Source of the DNA: a virus
Reading direction: 5' to 3' (one strand)
DNA length: 43,523 nt
IMG/VR virus record: IMGVR_UViG_3300042936_000932
Span: 1 to 43,523 of that record
Under the pieces are notes generated by a model. It ran no database searches and had not been told where the DNA came from. It saw only the letters and a program-made list of their open reading frames with translations. Below are positions 39,227-43,487 of this stretch, piece by piece. The translations under genes and the position numbers were made by a program. How positions within the stretch are numbered: the first letter of the stretch is position 1; each line of letters begins with the position of its first letter.

Positions 39227-39478
39227 TCACTTTTTCGTTTTAACAACTGTGACTGGTTTTGTCTGTTCTAGCAAAATATCATAAATTTTATCAACTTTTG
39301 ATTCCAGTTTTGAATGTTGGTTTTCTAGTCTGTTAACCTGATCTTTTAAAGAAGATCCTCCATTAGGTCTTAATTCAGCAAAATAGTGCTTTACTAGCCA
39401 CTTGATTCCAAAAGCCAGGGAACCCAGAATAGATATAATACCTACAATAACAGCCACTAAGGATTCGAGCATATTCAT
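39227..39478 (-). CDS. Single-span membrane protein with coiled coil, possible holin-like
   Basis: An 83-residue protein. Residues 3-30 (MLESLVAVIVGIISILGSLA) form one membrane helix. Residues ~44-70 (SLKDQVNRLENQHSKLESKV) are a coiled coil, followed by a basic tail. The layout (short N-terminus outside, one span, charged cytoplasmic coil) is found in small holin or holin-associated proteins of many phages. No endolysin is next to it, so the holin role is weak. A TATAAT box lies nine bases upstream of the ATG. Confidence 0.65.
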   Translation of the reverse strand: MNMLESLVAVIVGIISILGSLAFGIKWLVKHYFAELRPNGGSSLKDQVNRLENQHSKLESKVDKIYDILLEQTKPVTVVKTKK

Positions 39479-39585
39479 AATGGTTTAATTATAATAGCGT
39501 TTATGAAACATAAAAGCTCGGCGTAAAAAAGTATTTAAGTTTCGACGATTTTAAGCACGGCGATAATAGAGATACAAAACACATA

Positions 39586-39620
39586 CCTACAAAATATGCA
39601 TTACAAATGCACTATGTAGG
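39586..39620. repeat. 35-bp imperfect palindrome upstream of small zinc-ribbon gene
   Basis: CCTAC and GTAGG form the ends and TGCATT and AATGCA the inner arms of a nested dyad. It ends seven bases before the -10 region of the gene at 39642, so it overlaps the usual -35 position and could be an operator. Confidence 0.5.
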
Positions 39621-39626
39621 AACAGG

Positions 39627-39635
39627 TGCTATAAT
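39627..39635 (+). promoter_or_regulatory. Leaderless extended -10 promoter (plus strand)
   Basis: TGCTATAAT, six bases before the ATG at 39642. The dyad at 39586-39620 covers the -35 region. Confidence 0.55.
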
Positions 39636-39641
39636 TAATAT

Positions 39642-39842
39642 ATGGCTGATGACGTAACCTTTTTTGATCTATTTGATCCTAGCCAGCCTAGAAGTGACCA
39701 AGCGCTTATTGAGCAAAGACTAGAAATTTGCAAGGTATGTCCAGCATTCAGACCTAGAACAAAAAGATGTAGTAAGTGTGGATGCTTTATGGAATTAAAG
39801 AGTACGCTCTTAGAAGCAAAATGTCCTATCGGCAAATGGTAA
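39642..39842 (+). CDS. Zinc-ribbon-like small protein
   Basis: A 66-residue protein. Cys pattern: RLEICKVCPAF, CSKCGCFMELKSTLLEAKCP and terminal GKW. It is the paralogue of the 79-residue protein at 34691-34930 but on the opposite strand and isolated from other genes. The leaderless promoter and the upstream dyad suggest separate regulation. Role unknown. Confidence 0.75.
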   Translation: MADDVTFFDLFDPSQPRSDQALIEQRLEICKVCPAFRPRTKRCSKCGCFMELKSTLLEAKCPIGKW

Positions 39843-40040
39843 TATAAAATCGCTGTACGCCTCTATACGGGCTTCAAATATCAAATACGTCTTCCAGTAT
39901 GCCAGATGTGTCAAAAGTCCTCAGAGAAGGCTTGTATGGCTTTATAGAGTTATATGTGTGTAATTGATAATGAGGGTTTTTGACTATCAGGAGAAATGTC
40001 CTGATTTGTACCCGAAAAATTTATATGCTTATAGCATGAA

Positions 40041-40062
40041 AGAAGATAGGCCCAAGGCCTAT
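40041..40062 (-). terminator. Probable terminator of the micro-gene pair
   Basis: The minus strand reads ATAGGCC, TTG, GGCCTAT, then CTTCTTTC: a perfect seven-base-pair stem with a pyrimidine-rich tail. Confidence 0.5.
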
Positions 40063-40065
40063 TAT

Positions 40066-40100
40066 GTTACCAAATTGTAACTATTTCGTTACCAAATTGT
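40066..40100. repeat. Two direct repeats with 22-bp period (iteron- or operator-like)
   Basis: GTTACCAAATTGT occurs at 40066-40078 and 40088-40100. Each is also nearly palindromic (GTTAC...GTAAC in the first). The second runs straight into a plus-strand TATAAT at 40101. The 22-bp spacing equals about two DNA turns, as for cooperative protein binding. Confidence 0.6.
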
Positions 40101-40106
40101 TATAAT
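40098..40106 (+). promoter_or_regulatory. Extended -10 promoter next to the direct repeat
   Basis: TGTTATAAT directly adjoining the second copy of the 22-bp repeat. No plus-strand gene follows within 500 bases, so a product, if any, would be RNA or the box may be accidental. Confidence 0.3.
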
Positions 40107-40107
40107 A

Positions 40108-40149
40108 TTAGTTCTTACCACATTTGCAGTTATCGCAATTGCAATCCAT
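40108..40149 (-). CDS. 13-residue cysteine-rich micropeptide (putative)
   Basis: Reads MDCNCDNCKCGKN, stop. Four cysteines in a CxCxxCxC arrangement are suited to binding a metal. It starts two bases after the stop of the upstream membrane micropeptide, with AGGGAT seven bases before the ATG. The order promoter, two micro-genes, terminator supports translation, but so short a reading frame cannot be proven from sequence. Confidence 0.35.
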   Translation of the reverse strand: MDCNCDNCKCGKN

Positions 40150-40151
40150 GA

Positions 40152-40232
40152 TTAATCCCTATCTTTATTAATGATCAGGACATAGATGCAGATTGAGCAT
40201 ACCCCCAAAAATAACATCGTTGCTATATCCAT
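40152..40232 (-). CDS. 26-residue membrane micropeptide (putative)
   Basis: Reads MDIATMLFLGVCSICIYVLI then INKDRD. One short membrane span followed by a charged end. The ATG lies exactly six bases after TATAAT, the same distance as the leaderless starts elsewhere in the window. Confidence 0.45.
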   Translation of the reverse strand: MDIATMLFLGVCSICIYVLIINKDRD

Positions 40233-40238
40233 GTATCT

Positions 40239-40244
40239 ATTATA
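40239..40244 (-). promoter_or_regulatory. -10 box for the micro-gene pair
   Basis: TATAAT on the minus strand, six bases before the ATG at 40232; no TG extension. Confidence 0.4.
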
Positions 40245-40272
40245 CTCCTTTTGATGGATCAGGAGAAGGACC

Positions 40273-40281
40273 TGTGGATAA
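40273..40281 (+). other. DnaA box
   Basis: TGTGGATAA, the complement of a perfect TTATCCACA DnaA box. Two more lie at 41259 and 41271. The following ~100 bases are AT-rich with no gene. Confidence 0.55.
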
Positions 40282-40419
40282 CTTTGAATACCCTGGAAAT
40301 CTGAAAAATATTTCAAATTAGGGAAAATCTGAATATTTGTTAGTTATGTATGATGCAGAAATTGAATAAAAAAATTTGCTTTTCTTATAGCGCACACACG
40401 CCAACCAAAAAAATAATGA

Positions 40420-40453
40420 GTGGTGCCAGCATTTTATTTTTGACTGGCGCCAC
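40420..40453. terminator. Bidirectional terminator
   Basis: A ten-base-pair stem (GTGGTGCCAG with CTGGCGCCAC, one G-T pair) and a 14-base loop. The plus strand continues with TTTTTATTTTTT and the minus strand with TCATTATTTTTTT. On the minus strand it ends the four-gene small operon. Confidence 0.85.
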
Positions 40454-40464
40454 CTTTTTATTTT

Positions 40465-40665
40465 TTATTTGATAATGCTTAGACTTGCCAAAGCATCTTC
40501 CGCATTGTCAAACATTTTCACAAAAGCATTTTCAGCTTTTTTGTTTTTACAAAATTCTAAAGTGTGAATTGTGTCCCAACTTTTTTTCATCTTGTAATAA
40601 GTTCCAACCTGCTTGTCGGAATACTCGCAACCCTTACAAGTCCAAATTCTCATTGCTACTGTCAT
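40465..40665 (-). CDS. Small protein with Cys-x2-Cys motif
   Basis: A 66-residue protein. MRIWTCKGCEYSDKQVGTYY has a CxxC pair; a third Cys is at LEFCKNKKAE. The ATG overlaps the upstream stop (ATGA). An internal ATG at codon 5 is possible. Last gene of the minus-strand small operon. Unknown function. Confidence 0.65.
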   Translation of the reverse strand: MTVAMRIWTCKGCEYSDKQVGTYYKMKKSWDTIHTLEFCKNKKAENAFVKMFDNAEDALASLSIIK

Positions 40666-40763
40666 TTATTTTTTTCCTTTTCTGCTATTGCGATTGTTAG
40701 TGAGGTGATAGAAGAAATAGCATTGTCGTATTCTTCCCAAGTGTCAAAGGTGAGAGTTATCAC
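40662..40763 (-). CDS. 33-residue acidic small protein
   Basis: Reads MITLTFDTWEEYDNAISSIT then SLTIAIAEKEKNK from a GTG overlapping the upstream stop (GTGTGA). Its stop overlaps the next ATG. Overlaps on both sides make it likely to be translated. Unknown function. Confidence 0.5.
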   Translation of the reverse strand: MITLTFDTWEEYDNAISSITSLTIAIAEKEKNK

Positions 40764-40909
40764 ACTCTACCCCCGATACTTTTGACTAACTTAGTTAGTG
40801 ATAGCAACTCACTTTGGAATTGTGGCGTAAGTTCTACGCCAAGAGCTATTGAGCTTTTGGCAACTTTTGCCATAGCGTCGTATTGTTTTTGTAATTGTAA
40901 TTTATTCAT
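40760..40909 (-). CDS. 49-residue small helical protein
   Basis: Reads MNKLQLQKQYDAMAKVAKSS, then IALGVELTPQFQSELLSLTK. Mostly alpha-helical. AAAGGAATT lies 6-7 bases before the ATG. Second gene of the small operon. Unknown function. Confidence 0.6.
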   Translation of the reverse strand: MNKLQLQKQYDAMAKVAKSSIALGVELTPQFQSELLSLTKLVKSIGGRV

Positions 40910-40923
40910 TTTCTAATTCCTTT

Positions 40924-41070
40924 CTAGAATTCCATTAGCTCTACGCCGTAAGCGTCAAAGCAAATCTCACAGCCAAATTCTTTGGCTTCTTCTACCCAAA
41001 CTTGAGTGGTGTAGTTATCGCAAATCTCGCAAATTGCTAATCTTTGTTCTTGTATTTTCATCTTGTTCAT
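40924..41070 (-). CDS. 48-residue protein with two CxxC motifs
   Basis: Contains RLAICEICDNYTTQVWVEEA and FGCEICFDAYGVELMEF. CEIC occurs twice 20 residues apart, as in a zinc finger or rubredoxin-like knuckle. AGAAAGG precedes the ATG. First gene of the minus-strand small operon under the DNA-damage-type promoter at 41098-41122. Confidence 0.65.
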   Translation of the reverse strand: MNKMKIQEQRLAICEICDNYTTQVWVEEAKEFGCEICFDAYGVELMEF

Positions 41071-41097
41071 TTTTATAACCTTTCTTTCTATACTCTA

Positions 41098-41122
41098 AAC
41101 CTATCACATACCCCCGACATTT
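41098..41122 (-). promoter_or_regulatory. RecA-NDp/PafBC-type promoter (minus strand)
   Basis: The minus strand reads AAATGTCGGGG, eight bases, TAGGTT. It matches TGTCRGTG-N8-TAnnnT at all but one defined position and lies 28 bases before the ATG at 41070. Confidence 0.6.
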
Positions 41123-41155
41123 TTGACCATTTTTAGGGTATTTTGGGCAATTCTT

Positions 41156-41175
41156 TTATAACAAAATTGTTATAA
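41156..41175. repeat. Perfect 20-bp dyad with promoter boxes on both strands
   Basis: TTATAACAAAATTGTTATAA: nine-base arms with a two-base centre. The plus strand reads TGTTATAAT across its right edge and the minus strand TGTTATAAA across its left edge. It could be an operator between divergent promoters. It resembles the AAATTGTTATAAT part of the repeat at 40088. Confidence 0.55.
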
Positions 41176-41198
41176 TTCTATCGGCGTGTCGGCTTGAC

Positions 41199-41223
41199 AA
41201 ATGTCCCTGCCACCCGATAGGAT
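41199..41223 (+). promoter_or_regulatory. Degenerate RecA-NDp/PafBC-type promoter upstream of G-rich tract
   Basis: AAATGTCCCTG, eight bases, TAGGAT. The TGTC, the N8 spacing and TAnnnT are kept but GGT is CCT. Preceded by GGCGTGTCGGCTTGACAAA, which recurs at 41627. Its transcript would begin inside the G-rich tract. Confidence 0.4.
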
Positions 41224-41224
41224 A

Positions 41225-41253
41225 GGGAGGGGAGGCGGGGGAGGGAGGCTGGG
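41225..41253 (+). other. G-quadruplex-forming tract
   Basis: Six G runs of two to five within 29 bases: GGGAGGGGAGGCGGGGGAGG, then GAGGCTGGG. The pattern G3+ N1-7 is met at least four times on the plus strand. Highly unusual in this AT-rich genome. It lies 6 bases before two DnaA boxes. Confidence 0.75.
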
Positions 41254-41258
41254 CGACC

Positions 41259-41279
41259 TGTGGATAACTCTGTGGATAA
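41259..41279 (+). other. Tandem DnaA boxes
   Basis: Two perfect TGTGGATAA sequences (complement of TTATCCACA) 12 bases apart at 41259 and 41271. An inverted repeat GTTTAC...GTAAAC follows at 41282-41306. Together with the G tract this is a candidate origin. Confidence 0.65.
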
Positions 41280-41323
41280 CTGTTTACCTAATGTTCACTA
41301 AGTAAACCCCTGAAATGTGCCAG

Positions 41324-41348
41324 AAATGTCTTAGGGTCGTGTTAGGCT
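41324..41348 (+). promoter_or_regulatory. RecA-NDp/PafBC-type promoter, partial match
   Basis: AAATGTCTTAG, eight bases, TAGGCT, 25 bases upstream of the ATG at 41373. TGTC, the last G, N8 and TAnnnT are kept. Confidence 0.45.
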
Positions 41349-41372
41349 AATGGTGTAAAGAAAGGAGTTCAG

Positions 41373-41609
41373 ATGAACTTAGTAGAAATCAGAAAGGGTG
41401 GAATCGGAAACGGTTTCACTGTAATCAACCCGCAGGACGGCTACCGCAAGGACAACACCGTCTGGTTCGGAACTTGCTCTAACTGTAATGAAATGGTTAG
41501 CTCTAGCAGGTTTAGCTCAGAGTCTGGTTGGACTCACTCAGTAGTTGTTAGACTTATCGGAACTACTGGTAAAGAAATAAAGTCAGTAGACTACTGCCCA
41601 AAGGGTTAG
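41373..41609 (+). CDS. Small protein with zinc-binding Cys pattern
   Basis: A 78-residue protein with WFGTCSNCNEMVSSSRFSSE in the middle and VDYCPKG at the end. CxxC plus a late Cys suggest a small zinc ribbon. AAAGGAG precedes the ATG by six bases. The codon use is more GC-rich than its neighbours (ATCAACCCGCAGGACGGC). The gene is flanked by G-rich tracts on opposite strands. Unknown function. Confidence 0.7.
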   Translation: MNLVEIRKGGIGNGFTVINPQDGYRKDNTVWFGTCSNCNEMVSSSRFSSESGWTHSVVVRLIGTTGKEIKSVDYCPKG

Positions 41610-41657
41610 TAGTTTACGCCTAACGGCGTGTCGGCTTGACAAACCCGACAAAAAATT

Positions 41658-41693
41658 TCCCACCCCCAGCCCTCCCCTCCCCACCCCCACCCC
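41658..41693 (-). other. C-rich tract (G-quadruplex-forming on minus strand)
   Basis: Minus strand: GGGGTGGGGGTGGGGAGGGG, then AGGGCTGGGGGTGGG; seven G runs of three or more. It mirrors the plus-strand tract at 41225-41253 in inverted orientation around the 78-codon gene. Confidence 0.75.
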
Positions 41694-41747
41694 GTTACAC
41701 CCTATATTCCCTTTATGAAGATCTATTAAAAACCCCCGAATTTATTT

Positions 41748-41776
41748 CCCAGAAATTACCCTGGGCCTTTTTTCTT
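41748..41776 (+). terminator. Rho-independent terminator
   Basis: CCCAG, eight bases, CTGGG, then CCTTTTTTCTT. It ends the transcript of the 78-codon gene. The stretch 41610-41859 holds this, the C-rich tract and no gene. Confidence 0.7.
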
Positions 41777-41859
41777 GGAGATGTCAAGTTAAGACACGAC
41801 AAAGAATCCCCCTAAATTTTGTGATAATCTACAATAGGAAAATACGGCGTTTCTGTTGT

Positions 41860-41884
41860 AAATGTCGGTGGTTTGTGATAGGGT
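41860..41884 (+). promoter_or_regulatory. RecA-NDp/PafBC-type promoter, full match
   Basis: AAATGTCGGTG, eight bases, TAGGGT; exact match to TGTCRGTG-N8-TAnnnT. It lies 30 bases before the ATG at 41915. Confidence 0.7.
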
Positions 41885-41914
41885 TTTAGTAAGCCAAAAG
41901 AAAGGAAATAGCAA

Positions 41915-42055
41915 ATGGACAAGATGTGTGTTTACTGCGAGAGTGTTTTCACTAGCGACACGATTGTTTGCCACAACTGTAATGAGTATGACGGAATGAT
42001 GCCGTTAGAGCAAGCGATTGACTACCTAAACCTTGACCCTAACGACTATCTATAA
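41915..42055 (+). CDS. 46-residue zinc-knuckle-like protein
   Basis: Reads MDKMCVYCESVFTSDTIVCH, then NCNEYDGMMPLEQAIDYLNL. Two CxxC pairs (CVYC and CHNC) 12 residues apart. AAAGGAAAT lies upstream. Its stop overlaps the next promoter (AAATGTC begins at 42054). Unknown function. Confidence 0.65.
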   Translation: MDKMCVYCESVFTSDTIVCHNCNEYDGMMPLEQAIDYLNLDPNDYL

Positions 42056-42078
42056 ATGTCGGTGGGGTATGCTAAGTT
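42054..42078 (+). promoter_or_regulatory. RecA-NDp/PafBC-type promoter, full match
   Basis: AAATGTCGGTG, eight bases, TAAGTT; exact consensus match. 21 bases before the ATG at 42100. It overlaps the stop of the previous gene. Confidence 0.7.
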
Positions 42079-42099
42079 GGATTCTATGAAAGGAAAAAA

Positions 42100-42288
42100 A
42101 TGAACAAAAATGAATTGCTAGAAGCTATTGAGGAAATGGAAACAGCAGAGCTAATAGAGCTTGTTGGTATCAAGACAGGATTTGATAGACTTGGGTCTTA
42201 TGCTTATGCTTTATCTTTATTCTGGCACTTGTCAGACAACAAGCTAAAGAGTAAGATTGTAAAGATGATAGATGAGGAGAGCAACTAA
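42100..42288 (+). CDS. Small acidic helical protein
   Basis: A 62-residue protein (MNKNELLEAIEEMETAELIE, then SLFWHLSDNKLKSKIVKMID). Alpha-helical and acidic; no family recognised. GAAAGGAAA precedes the ATG. Shares one base with the next gene (TAATG). Confidence 0.65.
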   Translation: MNKNELLEAIEEMETAELIELVGIKTGFDRLGSYAYALSLFWHLSDNKLKSKIVKMIDEESN

Positions 42289-42467
42289 TGACTGAGGAAA
42301 TGTTTGATGATTGGCTAGATGAAGTTTACCTGCCTTATCACATTGAGGCGATAACCTTGCGTCCCTCGCAAATACTAAAAAATTGTGACCCTATCGCTTA
42401 CAGAATTGCGTTATCAGAATGGGAAGATAGAGAAGAAGAATGGAAAGACTACCTTGACAACAAGTGA
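42288..42467 (+). CDS. Small acidic protein
   Basis: A 59-residue protein (MTEEMFDDWLDEVYLPYHIE, RPSQILKNCDPIAYRIALSE, WEDREEEWKDYLDNK). Highly acidic at both ends. The pattern 'LRPSqiLkn.dP.aYria..eW' is common in small phage proteins, but I cannot name the family. Translationally coupled to the gene before. Confidence 0.65.
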   Translation: MTEEMFDDWLDEVYLPYHIEAITLRPSQILKNCDPIAYRIALSEWEDREEEWKDYLDNK

Positions 42468-42549
42468 ATTGGAAATGTTGATTTACCAAATTGACCTAAT
42501 GCTAACCGAAGATGTTGGCGAATTGTTTACAACACCAGAGGAGAAATAA
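42454..42549 (+). CDS. Small protein, 31 residues (TTG start) or 24 residues (ATG at 42475)
   Basis: Reads MTTSELEMLIYQIDLMLTED then VGELFTTPEEK. GGAAAG lies six bases before the TTG. It overlaps the previous gene by 14 bases and ends where the next gene starts. Its stop region contains the GAGGAG site for the next gene. Unknown function. Confidence 0.45.
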   Translation: MTTSELEMLIYQIDLMLTEDVGELFTTPEEK

Positions 42550-42666
42550 ATGGGACACATCTTTTCTTATGGAATGGATGACGAAGTTATGCGTTGCGAA
42601 GATTGTGGCGTGAACATTTTATCAGACAGGGCTAAAATACTTTGCCCTTATGCGGAGGAGAAATAA
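42550..42666 (+). CDS. 38-residue zinc-knuckle-like protein
   Basis: Reads MGHIFSYGMDDEVMRCEDCG, then VNILSDRAKILCPYAEEK. A CxxC pair plus one more Cys. Preceded by GAGGAGAAATAA, directly adjoining the previous stop. Unknown function. Confidence 0.6.
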   Translation: MGHIFSYGMDDEVMRCEDCGVNILSDRAKILCPYAEEK

Positions 42667-42807
42667 ATGGAATGGATAATTGGAATTGCGATTGTTGCGT
42701 TTTTGATTGTTGTGTTTGTTGTTATTCAACTAATAGGAATTTTATTTTTGTTAGATGAAAACAGAAGAATTAGCGAAGAGCTAGAAAAAAACTCACCGCC
42801 GTTTTGA
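42667..42807 (+). CDS. 46-residue single-span membrane protein
   Basis: Reads MEWIIGIAIVAFLIVVFVVI, then QLIGILFLLDENRRISEELE. One long membrane helix (residues 3-29) followed by a charged cytoplasmic helix. GGAGGAGAAATAA precedes the ATG. Last gene before a terminator. Unknown function. Confidence 0.65.
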   Translation: MEWIIGIAIVAFLIVVFVVIQLIGILFLLDENRRISEELEKNSPPF

Positions 42808-42817
42808 TTTGACAAAC

Positions 42818-42846
42818 GCCCCGAAAGGGGCCCTGGGGCTTTTTCT
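42818..42846 (+). terminator. Rho-independent terminator
   Basis: GCCCC GAAA GGGGC with a second GGGGC just before TTTTTCTT, so two alternative stems are possible. It separates two promoter-gene cassettes. Confidence 0.75.
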
Positions 42847-42915
42847 TGATCTTGTCAAGTCTAATTAAGAGGTGGGTTAAGATCCCCCCAAAATTTCCTG
42901 GCGTGTCGGTATCAC

Positions 42916-42940
42916 AAATGTCGGTGGCTAATGATAATCT
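42916..42940 (+). promoter_or_regulatory. RecA-NDp/PafBC-type promoter, full match
   Basis: AAATGTCGGTG, eight bases, TAATCT; exact consensus match, 28 bases before the ATG at 42969. Preceded by GGCGTGTCGGTATCAC, a variant of the element at 41182 and 41627. Confidence 0.7.
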
Positions 42941-42968
42941 TGTTTTTATCAAACAGAAAAGGAAACCA

Positions 42969-43487
42969 ATGGACTACTACGCAATTTATTCAGACCTAGC
43001 AAAAAAGGCTACCTTTGGTCAGGTAGAGCAAGCAAGCAAGTGGTATGTGGACGCCGAGAAGGTTGCCCATGAGGTAGCTAGAAACTTAGACACTTATCTT
43101 GAAGTTGGTGCAAGTGTTGTATCTGCATTCTCACCTAGAGAGCGTTGGACTACCAATGTTGCTAAGGCTATTGCATTCTCACTTGGCAATGATGTTGCAG
43201 GATTCAAGAACAACATGGTCATGGCTAACAATTCTTTGACACTTGGCTTTGGTGCATTGAAAGGTCTCAAGACTAATTCATTCGCTAAAGCTATTGCAGG
43301 TGATGAGCAGGCTGTTGTGATTGATGTTTGGATGTTGAGAGCTGTTGGAATTGAAAAGAAAACACCTAACCAGTCACAATACAATGAGCTAGCAAGTGCA
43401 GTAAAAAAAGTTGCATTTGATTTTGGCATGACACCTAGAGCAATGCAGGCTTTGATTTGGATAATGATTAGAGGTAGCGGTGAGTAG
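42969..43487 (+). CDS. DUF7178-like protein, possibly HhH glycosylase-fold
   Basis: A 172-residue protein. The centre (VVSAFSPRERWTTNVAKAIA, then GALKGLKTNSFAKAIAGDEQ, AVVIDVWMLRAVGI) matches a family found widely in actinophages and annotated DUF7178. The order 'aLSP...W..N...A', 'G.Kt.sF...I.G', 'V.iD.w..raa' resembles the helix-hairpin-helix and Asp region of HhH-GPD DNA glycosylases; this similarity is my reading and unproven. The ATG at 42969 follows AAAAGGAAAC; the frame upstream to 42846 runs through the promoter and is rejected. Confidence 0.75.
   Translation: MDYYAIYSDLAKKATFGQVEQASKWYVDAEKVAHEVARNLDTYLEVGASVVSAFSPRERWTTNVAKAIAFSLGNDVAGFKNNMVMANNSLTLGFGALKGLKTNSFAKAIAGDEQAVVIDVWMLRAVGIEKKTPNQSQYNELASAVKKVAFDFGMTPRAMQALIWIMIRGSGE

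Larger units (their letters stand above)
39843..40107. other. Non-coding region downstream of the zinc-ribbon gene
   Basis: I see no gene of normal kind in these ~260 bases. They contain several short stem-like sequences, the minus-strand terminator at 40041-40062 and the 22-bp direct repeat at 40066-40100. Confidence 0.4.

Noticed and set aside
40741-40785. A fifth well-formed-looking RecA-NDp-type site on the minus strand (TATCGGGG...TGATAAC)
   Set aside because: It lies inside the coding end of the 49-residue gene, the first G of TGTC is changed to A, and the spacing to TAnnnT is 11 instead of 8.
39843-41372. tRNA genes in the small-gene region
   Set aside because: No cloverleaf with the GTTCRANNC T-arm pattern was found by eye on either strand.
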